Source: JBCCFK01 sp965262315
GTDB taxonomy: Bacteria; Actinomycetota; Acidimicrobiia; Acidimicrobiales; UBA8592
DNA length: 64,000 bases
Direction: 5' to 3'
NCBI GenBank assembly: GCA_965262315.1
Contig: CBDHFJ010000105.1
Span: forward strand, 170,766-234,765
In this document: positions 1 to 8,469 of the stretch, piece by piece
Numbering within the stretch: position 1 is the first letter of the stretch
Layout of the letters: the number at the start of each line of letters is the position of its first letter
Translations under genes and position numbers: made by a program
Notes under the pieces: generated by a model
Databases searched by the model: none
Told to the model about the DNA's origin: nothing
What the model saw: the letters and a program-made list of their open reading frames with translations, nothing else

Positions 1-1
1 C

Positions 2-1471
2 GTGGCTGTCATCGGCTTCGTCGACGGCGAGGAGGCGGTGGCCGACCCCACGGGCCGGGCGTTCAACGCGGCGGCCGTCTGTTCCAACGGCGACGTCCAC
101 GGCGTGTACCACAAGCGGGCGCTGCCCGATTACGGCGTGTTCGACGAGGAGCGCTACTTCAGTCCGGGCAGCCACGCCCTCGACCTCTACGAGATCAAGG
201 GTGTCGTGGTCGGCGTGTCCATCTGTGAGGACGTGTGGATCCCCGGTGGCATCGTCGCCGAGCTGGCTCGGGGCGGCGCCCAGGTCATCGTCAACGTGAA
301 CGCGTCACCCATGTACGGGGGCAAGATGCTCGTCCGCGAGCAGGTGCTGCAGTCGCGTGTGGACGAGTCGGGCGTGCCGATCGTCTACATCAACCAGGTC
401 GGTGGTCAGGACGAGCTGGTGTTCGACGGCGGATCCATGGCATGTGACGCCGCCGGGCAGATCGTGGCGCGGGCCGACCAGTTCGTCGAGGGGGTCTTCG
501 TCTGGGACGTCGAGGTCAACGATCCTCGCGAGCCCGACGCCCCGATCGTGACCGTGTCGGGCCCCGACCAGTCGGAGCGGTCGGCGGACTTCAACGTGAT
601 CGCGCCGCTGCGCGATCGGATGGACGAGCTGTGGAACGGGCTGGTGCTCGGCACGCGGGACTACGTCCGCAAGAACGGCTTCTCCGAGGTCTGCCTCGGC
701 CTGTCCGGCGGCATCGACTCCACGCTGGTCGCCTGTATCGGCGTCGACGCGTTCGGCGCGGAGAACGTCCACACCATCGCCCTGCCATCGCGCTACTCCA
801 GCGACGGATCGCTGTCCGACGCCGACAAGCTCGCCTCCAACCTGGGCTGCGATCACCGCATCGTCCCCATCGAGCCCGGGCACCAGGCCCTCCTCGAGAT
901 GCTCGAGCCGTCCTTCGCCGGCCTCGACTCCGACGTGACCGAGGAGAACATCCAGTCGCGCATCCGCGGCGTGGTGTGGATGGCGCTGGCCAACAAGTTC
1001 AACTGGCTGGTCCTCACCACCGGCAACAAGTCCGAGGTCGCGGTCGGCTACTCGACGCTCTACGGCGACACCGCCGGTGCGTATGCCGTCATCAAGGACC
1101 TGTGGAAGCTCCAGGTCTACGACCTGTGCCGGTGGCGCAACGACGTCGTCGGGTTCGAGCTGATTCCCGAGACCGTCATCACCAAGCCACCCTCCGCCGA
1201 GCTTCGCCCGGACCAGCGCGACGACCAGAGCCTGCCGCCGTACGAGGTGCTGGATCCCCTGCTGATCGAGCTGGTCGAGCACGACCGCATCGCTGCCGAG
1301 CTGATCGCCGACGGTCACGACGAGGCCACGGTGACGCGGGTGGCGCGCCTGCTCGACATCGCCGAGTTCAAGCGGCGCCAGAGCCCGCTGGGCCCCAAGG
1401 TCTCGACCAAGGCGTTCGGTCGTGATCGCCGGATCCCCATCACCAACCGCTACCGGGGGCTGCGCAGCTGA
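2..1471 (+). CDS. nadE: Glutamine-dependent NAD+ synthetase, 5' end cut by window
   Basis: Amidates nicotinic acid adenine dinucleotide to NAD+ using ammonia released from glutamine. The first ~190 visible residues are the C-terminal part of a nitrilase-type glutaminase domain; the catalytic Lys (in YHKRALPDYG) and Cys (SICEDVW, about residue 75) are present, but the first catalytic Glu would lie before the window edge. The synthetase domain follows, with the PP-loop LSGGIDS at about residue 234 and the TTGNKSE segment. The GTG at position 2 is only the first in-frame start in view; family members are about 100 residues longer, so the gene begins upstream. Its stop overlaps the start of the next gene (TGATG), indicating coupled translation. 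Confidence 0.93.
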   Translation: MAVIGFVDGEEAVADPTGRAFNAAAVCSNGDVHGVYHKRALPDYGVFDEERYFSPGSHALDLYEIKGVVVGVSICEDVWIPGGIVAELARGGAQVIVNVNASPMYGGKMLVREQVLQSRVDESGVPIVYINQVGGQDELVFDGGSMACDAAGQIVARADQFVEGVFVWDVEVNDPREPDAPIVTVSGPDQSERSADFNVIAPLRDRMDELWNGLVLGTRDYVRKNGFSEVCLGLSGGIDSTLVACIGVDAFGAENVHTIALPSRYSSDGSLSDADKLASNLGCDHRIVPIEPGHQALLEMLEPSFAGLDSDVTEENIQSRIRGVVWMALANKFNWLVLTTGNKSEVAVGYSTLYGDTAGAYAVIKDLWKLQVYDLCRWRNDVVGFELIPETVITKPPSAELRPDQRDDQSLPPYEVLDPLLIELVEHDRIAAELIADGHDEATVTRVARLLDIAEFKRRQSPLGPKVSTKAFGRDRRIPITNRYRGLRS

Positions 1472-1995
1472 TGGCCGACCTGGAGCACCTGGTCCCGGCG
1501 ATCGGTGGGCTGGCGTGGATCGCCGGGCGCCTCTTCGAGCTGGAGGGCCGCTGGGCGGAGGCCATGGCCGACCCCGCGGCCGTGCTCCATCTCGCGGAGC
1601 ACTCTCGCCACCACGGCTGGCACGTGGAGCTGTGGCAGGGGACCCTGCCGGACTCACCGGCGTTGGCCGCGGCCGACCACGTCCGCGCCCCCGCCGGGTG
1701 GGCCGAGGCCTTCGATCGCGCCGAGGCGACGACCGATCACGACGCTGCTCGGCTCGCGTGTCTGTATCGAGTACTGGTGCCCCGCCTCGCCGGCCTTCTG
1801 GGCGGCCTGCAGGCCGGCCTCATCGGGCCCGGCGATGCCGCGATCGCACGCACCGCGGGCTTCGTGATCGCCGACGTGGACCGCGATCTCCGCGGTGGAT
1901 CGGCGCGCCTCGCTGCCACGCTCGGTGACGACGAGGGCATCCAGATGGCAGCGTCGGCAACATTGGCCCTTGACCAGGCCTTTCGGATTACGTAG
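1471..1995 (+). CDS. Hypothetical helical protein coupled to nadE
   Basis: A 174-residue protein I do not recognise by family. It is predicted mostly alpha-helical and alanine/leucine rich, with an acidic and histidine-containing N-terminal half (HLAEHSRHHGWH). The size and helix pattern recall ferritin-like or DinB-like four-helix bundles, but no complete metal-binding motif can be assigned. The ATG shares one base with the nadE stop codon, so the two are co-transcribed and probably translationally coupled. No signal peptide or membrane segment is visible. Confidence 0.75.
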   Translation: MADLEHLVPAIGGLAWIAGRLFELEGRWAEAMADPAAVLHLAEHSRHHGWHVELWQGTLPDSPALAAADHVRAPAGWAEAFDRAEATTDHDAARLACLYRVLVPRLAGLLGGLQAGLIGPGDAAIARTAGFVIADVDRDLRGGSARLAATLGDDEGIQMAASATLALDQAFRIT

Positions 1996-2172
1996 GACAG
2001 AAGAACCGTGGGAAACGTCAAGGAAGTGCGGGCGCTGCCCGATGTGGGCACGATGAGTCGAGAGCCTGCCCCGTACGACGTCGTGAACGGCATGCCCCCT
2101 CGGTATGGTGAATCATCCACCACCTTCGGGTCGTTCGGCCCAGGTGTTCGGCAACTCGGGAGACGGTGACCG

Positions 2173-3108
2173 GTGCCCAAAGAGCGCGTTGAGAGAGACG
2201 AAGAAGACCTCGTCCGGCTGTACCTCACCGACATCGGCCAATATCCGCTGCTGACGAAGGACGACGAGGTTCGCCTCGCGCAGCAGATCGAGGCCGGCAC
2301 CGAGGCCCGCGAAGAGCTCGAGACCTCCGACGAGCTGACCGCCGCTCGCAAGCGAGAGTTGCGTCGCGCCAGCCGCCAGGGCGAGGAGGCCGAGCGCACG
2401 TTCGTGCAGTCGAACCTCCGCCTGGTCGTGTCGATCGCCAAGAAGTACCAGGCGTCGGGCCTCCCGCTGCTGGACCTCATCCAGGAGGGCAACCTCGGCC
2501 TGATGCACGCCGTCGAGAAGTTCGACTGGCGCAAGGGCTTCAAGTTCTCCACGTACGCCACCTGGTGGATCCGCCAGGCCATCACCCGCGGCATCGCCAA
2601 CACCGGCCGGACCATCCGTCTGCCCGTGCATGCCGGCGACACCCTGGCCCGCCTGCAGAAGGCGCGGGCCCGACTGGAGCTGAAGCTCGGTCGCCCCGCC
2701 ACGCTGACCGAGCTGGCCACCGAGGTCGAGATGCCCGAGGACAAGGTGACCGAGGCCCTGCGCTTCGCCGCCGAGCCCCTCAGCCTCTCCGAGCCGCTGC
2801 GTGAGGACGGCGATGCCGAGCTCGGCGATGTGGTCGAGGACCGCTCGGCCGACTCGCCGTTCGAGGTCGCCGCCACTGCGCTGCTGCCCGACGAGATCGC
2901 CCGCCTGCTCGCTCCGCTCGACGAGCGCGAGCGCGAGATCCTGAAGCTCCGCTTCGGCCTCGATCGCGGCGAGCCCCGCACCCTCGAAGAGGTCGGCGAG
3001 CACTTCAACCTCACCCGTGAGCGCATTCGTCAGATCGAGGCTCGCGCGATGAGCAAGCTCCGCCATCCCTCCAGCGACACCGGCGCCCGCGACCTTCTCG
3101 CGGTCTGA
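2173..3108 (+). CDS. RNA polymerase sigma-70 family factor (primary-like, group 2)
   Basis: A 311-residue sigma factor. Region 1.2 begins at DLVRLYLTDIGQYPLL. Region 2 contains the highly conserved core-binding and -10 recognition segments (SNLRLVVSIAKKYQ, DLIQEGNLGLMHAVEKFDW, TYATWWIRQAITR). Region 3 follows, and region 4 ends with the -35 reading helix-turn-helix (TLEEVGEHFNLTRERIRQIE). The long acidic region 1.1 of housekeeping SigA/HrdB is absent, which fits a group 2 sigma factor of the SigB/HrdA type; a short primary sigma cannot be excluded. GTG start with a GGGAGA Shine-Dalgarno-like sequence upstream. The 177 bp before it hold no gene I can support. Confidence 0.9.
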   Translation: MPKERVERDEEDLVRLYLTDIGQYPLLTKDDEVRLAQQIEAGTEAREELETSDELTAARKRELRRASRQGEEAERTFVQSNLRLVVSIAKKYQASGLPLLDLIQEGNLGLMHAVEKFDWRKGFKFSTYATWWIRQAITRGIANTGRTIRLPVHAGDTLARLQKARARLELKLGRPATLTELATEVEMPEDKVTEALRFAAEPLSLSEPLREDGDAELGDVVEDRSADSPFEVAATALLPDEIARLLAPLDEREREILKLRFGLDRGEPRTLEEVGEHFNLTRERIRQIEARAMSKLRHPSSDTGARDLLAV

Positions 3109-3149
3109 GCCACACCTCACGCTGAGTCCGCTCGGGCCGATGGGTCCGG

Positions 3150-3920
3150 ATGTCGGAACTGGCGATTGACGCGCGCGCCCTCTGCAAGAGCTTCGGACCC
3201 AAGACGGCCGTCGACCACCTCGATCTCAGCGTGCCCCGGGGCAGCTGGTTCGGGCTGGTCGGCCCCAACGGTGCCGGGAAGACGACGACCATCAAGATGC
3301 TCGTGGGCCTGCTGCGGCCCGACGCGGGCGAGGTGTTCGTCGACGGGCTCAGCGTGTGGCCCGATCCTCTCGGCGCCAAGCAGCGCCTCGGCGTGCTGCC
3401 CGACGACCTGCGGCTGTTCGAGCGGCTCAGTGGGCTGGAGCTGCTCGTGTACGTGGGCCTGCTCCGGGGTCTGCCCCGGGCCGAGGTCGACCAACGAGCC
3501 GACCAGCTGCTCGACGTCCTGGGCCTGCGGGGATCGGCGCACGACCTCGTCGCCGACTACTCGACCGGCATGCGCAAGAAGATCGCACTCGCAGCGGCCC
3601 TGCTCCACGCGCCGTCGGTGCTGTTGCTCGACGAACCCTTCGAGTCGGTCGATCCGGTGTCGAGCCGGGTCATCGTGGAGGTGCTGGAGCAGTACCGCTC
3701 GACGGGTGGCACCATCGTCTTCTCCAGCCACGTGATGGACACGGTGGAGCGGCTGTGTGATCAGGTCGCCATCGTGTCGTCGGGGCGGGTGGTCAGGTCG
3801 GGCACGATCGCCGAGCTCATCCGTCGGGAACAGCGACGGTTGGAGGACGTGTTCATCGACGCCGTCGGCGCCGAGGCTGCCGGGCCCGGCTCGCTCGACT
3901 GGCTGGGCGCCAGGGCATGA
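3150..3920 (+). CDS. ABC transporter ATP-binding protein
   Basis: A 256-residue ABC ATPase of the ABC-2/exporter class (DRA/CcmA-like). Walker A is GPNGAGKTT at about residue 39, the signature region is YSTGMRKKIALAAALL, Walker B is VLLLDEPFESVD and the H-loop is SSHVMD. The signature reads STGM rather than SGGQ, which is usual for this exporter class. It powers the membrane protein encoded immediately downstream, whose start overlaps this stop by 4 nt (ATGA). Substrate unknown. Confidence 0.9.
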   Translation: MSELAIDARALCKSFGPKTAVDHLDLSVPRGSWFGLVGPNGAGKTTTIKMLVGLLRPDAGEVFVDGLSVWPDPLGAKQRLGVLPDDLRLFERLSGLELLVYVGLLRGLPRAEVDQRADQLLDVLGLRGSAHDLVADYSTGMRKKIALAAALLHAPSVLLLDEPFESVDPVSSRVIVEVLEQYRSTGGTIVFSSHVMDTVERLCDQVAIVSSGRVVRSGTIAELIRREQRRLEDVFIDAVGAEAAGPGSLDWLGARA

Positions 3921-5536
3921 CCGTCGCCGTGGCCCCGACCGCCGATGGTGGGCGCGGCCGGCTCGTCGAGCTGGCTCGGCTGGGTGTCTCCCTGCGCTGG
4001 CGCCTGGTCAACAACCGGGCGCAGCGCCTCGGCACGCGTACCCGCAGGTTCGCCTACCTGCTCGGGACGCTCTACGCCGTCGGCAACGCGGTGGGTCTGG
4101 CGTCGGTCCGGTTCTCGGGCGACGTCGGCGCGGAACGCACGCTGGTGCTCCTCGCCGCCTCGATGGCATCGGGCTGGATCTTCGGCCCCATCCTCATCGG
4201 TGGGGTGGACGAGACGGTCGACCCGACCCGTCTGGCGCTCCTGCCGCTGCGACGACGGGAGTTGTTCGCCGTCCAGCTGGCCGGTGCCCTCTCAGGTGTG
4301 GGCCCGCTCGCCGTGGCGACCGGTCTGTTGGTGGGGATCCCGCTCGGCTTCGGCACGTCGCCGCTGGCAGCAGGCTTCGGCGCGGCTGCGGCGGTGGTGC
4401 TCGTCCTGATGGTCGCCGGCCTGGCGCGCTCGGCGGCTGCGGCGTTGGCCATCGCGCAGCGGAGCCGGATCGGCCGCGATCTCGCGGTGCTGGCCGCCGC
4501 CCTCACGGCCGGTGCCCTGTTCGTGGTGGCCCAGCTCGCGACCAGCTTCTCGGGCGAGCGGGCGGCGGCGCTGGTGGACGCGCTCCAGTGGGCCCCGTTC
4601 GGCTGGCCGACCAGGATCGCCGTCGCGGGCCGGGCGGGCGACCACACCGATGCCCTGCTCTGGCTCGCGGTCTCCGCTGCCGGCGCGGTCGTGGCGCTCG
4701 CGTTGTGGGCTCGACTGTCGCAGTTTCTGCTCACCAACGGCGAGCGCGTGGTGCGGACCGGCCGCCGGGGTCGTGGTGCCGCCCTCAACGGCGCCGAGAC
4801 CATCTTCGGCGCCGCAGTGTCCCGCCAGTGGATCTACCTGCGTCGCTCGCCCAACACCCGGGTCGCGCTCATGTTCGGGCTGGCCTTCGGCGTGGCGTTC
4901 CCGGTGCTCCAGATCTTCCAGTACGGCGCCGACGGGTCGTCGCTTGCAGCGTTCAGCGTCCTGTTGGCGATGCTGGCCAACGTGGGCGCGACGAGCAACC
5001 TGCTCGGCTTCGACGCCGGCTCGCTGTGGATCGATGCCCTGTGCGGTGGCCCTGGGCGAGCGCACATGGCGGCCCGCAGCATCGCGGTGCTGCCCAACCT
5101 GTTGCTGCCGACCTGGCTGTCGGCCGTGGTCGTGGGGGTGTGGACGGGGCAGTGGCGGGCGATCGCGGTGATCGCCCTGTTGGCGATCCCGGTCGCGCTG
5201 CTCGTGCTGGCGCAGGGTCTGGTCACCTCGCTGCTGGCCCCCTGGCCGCTGCCCGACGGCGACAACCCGTTCGGCAACCGGCAGGCCGCCGAGGGTCGTG
5301 GCGGTCGCCTCGCGGCGATCGCGCTGTCGGGTCTGGCGTGTTCACTCCTCGCGGCCACGCCGATGCTGATCGCCGCCGCCATCGGTCTCGACACCGGCTG
5401 GATCTGGCTGGTGCCCGCCGTCGGTCTGGTGTGGGCGGTCGCGGTCGGGTGGCTCGTGCTGCGATGGGTGGAGCGCCATCTGGCCGACCACGCCATCGAG
5501 CTCGTGGAACGCCTCAGCCCCATCGCGCTGAACTGA
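3917..5536 (+). CDS. ABC transporter permease, ABC-2-like
   Basis: A 539-residue polytopic membrane protein with roughly 12 hydrophobic segments and no catalytic motif. It is the membrane partner of the upstream ATPase: start and stop overlap as ATGA. Size and layout match the large actinobacterial exporter permeases that are annotated only as transporter permeases; what it exports cannot be read from the sequence. The stop codon lies inside the first copy of a degenerate tandem repeat (5526-5600). Confidence 0.83.
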   Translation: MTVAVAPTADGGRGRLVELARLGVSLRWRLVNNRAQRLGTRTRRFAYLLGTLYAVGNAVGLASVRFSGDVGAERTLVLLAASMASGWIFGPILIGGVDETVDPTRLALLPLRRRELFAVQLAGALSGVGPLAVATGLLVGIPLGFGTSPLAAGFGAAAAVVLVLMVAGLARSAAAALAIAQRSRIGRDLAVLAAALTAGALFVVAQLATSFSGERAAALVDALQWAPFGWPTRIAVAGRAGDHTDALLWLAVSAAGAVVALALWARLSQFLLTNGERVVRTGRRGRGAALNGAETIFGAAVSRQWIYLRRSPNTRVALMFGLAFGVAFPVLQIFQYGADGSSLAAFSVLLAMLANVGATSNLLGFDAGSLWIDALCGGPGRAHMAARSIAVLPNLLLPTWLSAVVVGVWTGQWRAIAVIALLAIPVALLVLAQGLVTSLLAPWPLPDGDNPFGNRQAAEGRGGRLAAIALSGLACSLLAATPMLIAAAIGLDTGWIWLVPAVGLVWAVAVGWLVLRWVERHLADHAIELVERLSPIALN

Positions 5537-5600
5537 TCCGAGCTGCGCTTGTCTGATCCGCGCTGAACTGATCCGATCTGATCCGCGCTGATCTGATCCG
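5526..5600. repeat. Degenerate tandem repeat of a CGCTGAACTGATCCG unit
   Basis: Copies CGCTGAACTGATCCG at 5526-5540 and 5561-5575, and a one-mismatch copy (CGCTGATCTGATCCG) at 5586-5600, with shorter CTGATCCG pieces between them. The first copy supplies the permease stop codon. The array sits between convergent genes (permease plus strand, 91-residue gene minus strand). It may have arisen by slippage; no U-tract terminator is visible. Confidence 0.7.
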
Positions 5601-5621
5601 GGCCTCCGGGTCCGACCGGCG

Positions 5622-5897
5622 TCAGCGGAGGTCGATGGCGTCGGGGCGGATCGCCTTGCGCTCGAGTGCCTCGGCCCGACGCAGGGCCTGCGCGACCAGC
5701 GGGTGTTCGGGGCCGAGGGTGTCGATCAGCTCCTGGCTGCGTGCTCGGATGCGGGCCGCCCGCGCGAGCAGCTCCTGGTTGCCCTCGCCCTGCAGGATCT
5801 CGATCTCTGGCCGTGTGTCCACGGTGCCCTCGTCGTCGATGGGTTCCGCCTCGTCCATCCTGGCATCGTTCCTTCCGCCGTCTCGCGATGAGCCCAT
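5622..5897 (-). CDS. Small acidic hypothetical protein downstream of tRNA-Sec
   Basis: A 91-residue protein, acidic in its first half and helical with Ala/Arg/Leu heptads in the second (LLARAARIRARSQELIDTL...). No family is recognised. A second possible start is the ATG at 5858 (MDEAEP), which would leave 78 residues and is equally plausible. It follows the tRNA-Sec gene by about 21 nt on the same strand, so it may be transcribed with it. Confidence 0.55.
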   Translation of the reverse strand: MGSSRDGGRNDARMDEAEPIDDEGTVDTRPEIEILQGEGNQELLARAARIRARSQELIDTLGPEHPLVAQALRRAEALERKAIRPDAIDLR

Positions 5898-5918
5898 CGA
5901 CCCATCGCGACCCGTTCG

Positions 5919-6011
5919 CGGAGGTGGACGGGAATCGAACCCGCCTGCGGGGGAACGCCCCGCACACCCGCTTTGAAGGCGGGGGAGCCCACCAGGTACT
6001 CATACACCTCC
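5919..6011 (-). tRNA. selC: tRNA-Sec (anticodon TCA)
   Basis: Read on the minus strand, a 93-nt tRNA starts GGAGGTGTATGAG and ends CCACCTCC plus a G discriminator. The acceptor arms GGAGGTG/CACCTCC pair perfectly. The anticodon arm is CCCGC-CTTCAAA-GCGGG, with TCA at 5974-5976. A long, GC-rich variable arm (GCGGGG...CCCCGC) and a T arm with GGTTCGATTCC follow. Length, 8-bp-type acceptor, long extra arm and TCA anticodon are diagnostic of selenocysteine tRNA. It implies that selA, selB, selD and at least one selenoprotein exist elsewhere in the genome; none is in this window. Confidence 0.93.
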
Positions 6012-6069
6012 TCGCCGGCCGGAGCCGACCAGGCGAGTATGGCCGGTCCAGACGTGGTCGGCGAGTCGG

Positions 6070-6453
6070 TCAGTCGGCCGTGAACACCCGCTTGGTGAAG
6101 CGCCAGCCATCCGGGGTGCGGGTGAGCTCGTCGGTGTAGGTGCCGGTGGCGAGCACCTTGTGGCCGCCGGTGACGTCGTAGGCCACCAGGAACGCCGAGC
6201 CCGTCGCGGTCTCGCCGTCGCCCTCGGTGACGACGTTGTGTGCGAGGTGGCGGAGGCCCGGCATCGCCGCCTTGTTGGCGTCGACGAAGGCGGAGATCGC
6301 TTCGGACCCGACCTGGGCTCCCATGCCGGTGTCGAGATGCCCGTCGGACGTGAAGCACGCGGCGAAGCCGGGCCCGTCTCCCGAGTCGATCGTGTGGTTG
6401 TAGCGGTTGTACAGCGACCAGATCTCGACCTGGTCGTCCGTGGACAGGCTCAT
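6070..6453 (-). CDS. SnoaL/NTF2-like protein
   Basis: A 127-residue protein of the SnoaL-like NTF2 fold (QVEIWSLYNRYNHTIDSGD, ACFTSDG, then LVAYDVTGGHKVLATGTYTDEL and DGWRFTKRVF). Members include steroid isomerase-like and polyketide cyclase-like enzymes and ring-hydroxylating oxygenase small subunits; the reaction here is unknown. I chose the ATG at 6453 over the upstream ATG at 6507 because a GGGGGAT Shine-Dalgarno lies directly before it and family homology starts there. Confidence 0.82.
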   Translation of the reverse strand: MSLSTDDQVEIWSLYNRYNHTIDSGDGPGFAACFTSDGHLDTGMGAQVGSEAISAFVDANKAAMPGLRHLAHNVVTEGDGETATGSAFLVAYDVTGGHKVLATGTYTDELTRTPDGWRFTKRVFTAD

Positions 6454-6522
6454 GGCATCCCCCTTGGTTTCCGGGGGGAGCCTGCCGCACCGGAGCCGAT
6501 CCGGCAACTGCGCTGCTCGTCG

Positions 6523-7113
6523 TCAGACGCGAACGCCCGCCGGGAGGTCGATGGTGACCCGGACGTCCACGATCGACGGCCGGGCGGGAGGCTCGGAGAA
6601 GCCGACCTCGAGCGCCGGTTCGACCGGACCCATCGGGCCCAGGTCCGTGCCATCCACGGCGGCCCGGCCATCGGCCACCCAGCGCCAGCCCCTGGACTGG
6701 TACCACTCGGTGGCGCCCTTGCTGCTGGTCCCCCAGGTCTCGACCCCCATCAGCGCTCGGGCGATCGGTCGCTCGATGAAGCGGGTGATGGCGAGCGGGC
6801 GGGGGAACGGGATGGGGGTCTTCGGCCCGCCGGTGAGGGCCACGTCGACACCACATCCCGTTGCGGTGGTGGTCCGGCCGTCGGAGGCCGTCCGGAGATC
6901 GCCGACTCGCACCTCGTCGAACATGTAGATCGCCGACACGAAGTCGACCACCTCGTCCGAGGGCGCCAACAGGATCCGCCGACCGTCGGGCGTTCCCCAC
7001 ATCACGTCGCCCATCGGACCGATCGGGGACTCCGGCCAATGGCCGATCACGAACCGATCACCCGACGAGAATCCCGCGGCGCTGATGGTGCCTCGCACCA
7101 CGACTCTGGACAT
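6523..7113 (-). CDS. Conserved hypothetical protein, beta-rich
   Basis: A 196-residue soluble protein without a signal peptide, membrane segment or motif I recognise. Repeated Gly/Asp/Val strands suggest an all-beta fold. It starts with ATG at 7113, is divergent from the kinase gene at 7210 and has about 70 nt between its stop and the SnoaL-like gene, so the pair may be an operon. Function unknown. Confidence 0.7.
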   Translation of the reverse strand: MSRVVVRGTISAAGFSSGDRFVIGHWPESPIGPMGDVMWGTPDGRRILLAPSDEVVDFVSAIYMFDEVRVGDLRTASDGRTTTATGCGVDVALTGGPKTPIPFPRPLAITRFIERPIARALMGVETWGTSSKGATEWYQSRGWRWVADGRAAVDGTDLGPMGPVEPALEVGFSEPPARPSIVDVRVTIDLPAGVRV

Positions 7114-7209
7114 GCCGTCACCGTAGGAGTGCAGGCTCCGTCGCTCCCGGTCGAGTGGCGATTGTTAGTCTCGCCGGGCGAATTGCCCAGACAGCTGCGA
7201 GGAGCCCCC

Positions 7210-8310
7210 GTGAGCGAAGACCGCTTCGAGATCGATCCCTCACGGAGCAGTCGCGACCGTGGTGAGGTTCAGGACCGGCTGACCGCCTGGCTCCGCGGCG
7301 CGGCCGGTGACGACCAGGCGGTCGTCACCTCGCTGGAGGTCCCCGAAGGGTCCGGCATGTCGAGTGAGACCCTGCTGATCGACGCCACCGTGGCCGGCTC
7401 GGCTCAACGGCTCGTGGCCCGCCTGGCGCCCACCGAACAGGACACGCCGGTCTTCCGTTCGTACGATCTCGAGCTCCAGTACCGCCTGCTGGGGTTGGTC
7501 GCAGGTGCGTCGGACGTGCCGGTCCCACGCGTCCGGTGGCTCGAGCTCGACCCCCACGCCATCGGTTCCCCCTTCTTCGTCATGGATCGCGTCGACGGTC
7601 GGGTCCCGCGGGACATTCCGCCGTACCTGTTCCAGGGGTGGCTGCTCGAGGCCGGCCCCGACCAGCAGGCGCACCTCCAGGACGCAACGGTGGGGATCCT
7701 GGCCGGTCTGCACACCATCGACCTCGCCGGCCACGACACCGCATTCCTGGAGATCGACGCGCCGGGCGACACCGCGCTGCGTCGCCACGTGAACGATCAG
7801 CACGCGTACTACGAGTGGGTTCGCGGCGAGCGGTCCCATCCGATCATCGAGGACGGTTTCGCGTGGTTGGAGGCCAACTGGCCCGACGAGGGACCGGCCG
7901 TCATCACCTGGGGCGACGCCCGGATCGGCAATGTGATGTACGAGGAGGACGGCTTCGATCCCGTCGCCGTGTTCGATTGGGAGATGGCCTCGATGGGGCC
8001 GGCCGAGCTCGATCTCGGCTGGATGATCTTCCTGCACGCCTTCTTCCAGAACATCGCCGAGGTGCTGGAGGTCCCCGGCATGCCCGACTTCATGCAGTCG
8101 GCCGCCGTCGGCCGCGCCTACGAGGAAGCCGGGGGCCGACCGGTGGGCGACCTTCGTTGGTACGAGATCTATGCGGGCCTCCGGCACGCGATCATCATGA
8201 GTCGCATCCACGACCGCATGATCACCTTCGGCGATCGCGAAGGCTGGCCCGCCGACATCGACGAGGTCATCCCGCACCGCAACCTGCTGCGCTCGATGCT
8301 CGACGCCTGA
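7210..8310 (+). CDS. APH/choline-kinase-like phosphotransferase
   Basis: A 366-residue kinase-fold protein of the aminoglycoside phosphotransferase superfamily, close to the actinobacterial group found with acyl-CoA dehydrogenases (ACAD10/11-like). The catalytic loop WGDARIGNVMY lies at about residues 236-246 and the metal-binding DWEMASMGPAELDLGW follows. Substrate unknown; antibiotic phosphorylation is not implied. GTG at 7210 is preferred to earlier in-frame starts because GAGGAG lies 6 nt upstream and codon use becomes coding-like there. Confidence 0.86.
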   Translation: MSEDRFEIDPSRSSRDRGEVQDRLTAWLRGAAGDDQAVVTSLEVPEGSGMSSETLLIDATVAGSAQRLVARLAPTEQDTPVFRSYDLELQYRLLGLVAGASDVPVPRVRWLELDPHAIGSPFFVMDRVDGRVPRDIPPYLFQGWLLEAGPDQQAHLQDATVGILAGLHTIDLAGHDTAFLEIDAPGDTALRRHVNDQHAYYEWVRGERSHPIIEDGFAWLEANWPDEGPAVITWGDARIGNVMYEEDGFDPVAVFDWEMASMGPAELDLGWMIFLHAFFQNIAEVLEVPGMPDFMQSAAVGRAYEEAGGRPVGDLRWYEIYAGLRHAIIMSRIHDRMITFGDREGWPADIDEVIPHRNLLRSMLDA

Positions 8311-8415
8311 TGCAGGCCTGGGCCGAATGGCCCGGGGGTCGGAATCCGCTCGGTCATCTCGGGCCTCCTGCTGCCGATCACAGGAGTGGCGCAGAGGGAC
8401 CAGGAGAGCTGCACC

Positions 8416-8469
8416 ATGAGCGAGGCCAAGCCCATCACCGCTGTCGACCTGTCGACGAGGTCGTCGTGA
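8416..8469 (+). CDS. Possible 17-residue upstream ORF (leader peptide)
   Basis: ATG at 8416, preceded by a good AGGAGAG Shine-Dalgarno, opens a 17-codon frame (MSEAKPITAVDLSTRSS) whose TGA overlaps the GTG of the receiver-GGDEF-EAL gene as GTGA. It may be a coupling leader or the remnant of a longer upstream gene. No repeat of one amino acid codon typical of attenuators is seen. Confidence 0.35.
   Translation: MSEAKPITAVDLSTRSS

Noticed and set aside
8148..8160. GACCTTCG occurrence as another DosR-like box
   Set aside because: It lies inside the kinase CDS and lacks the GGG/CCC arms; the same short core at 50430 is also coding.
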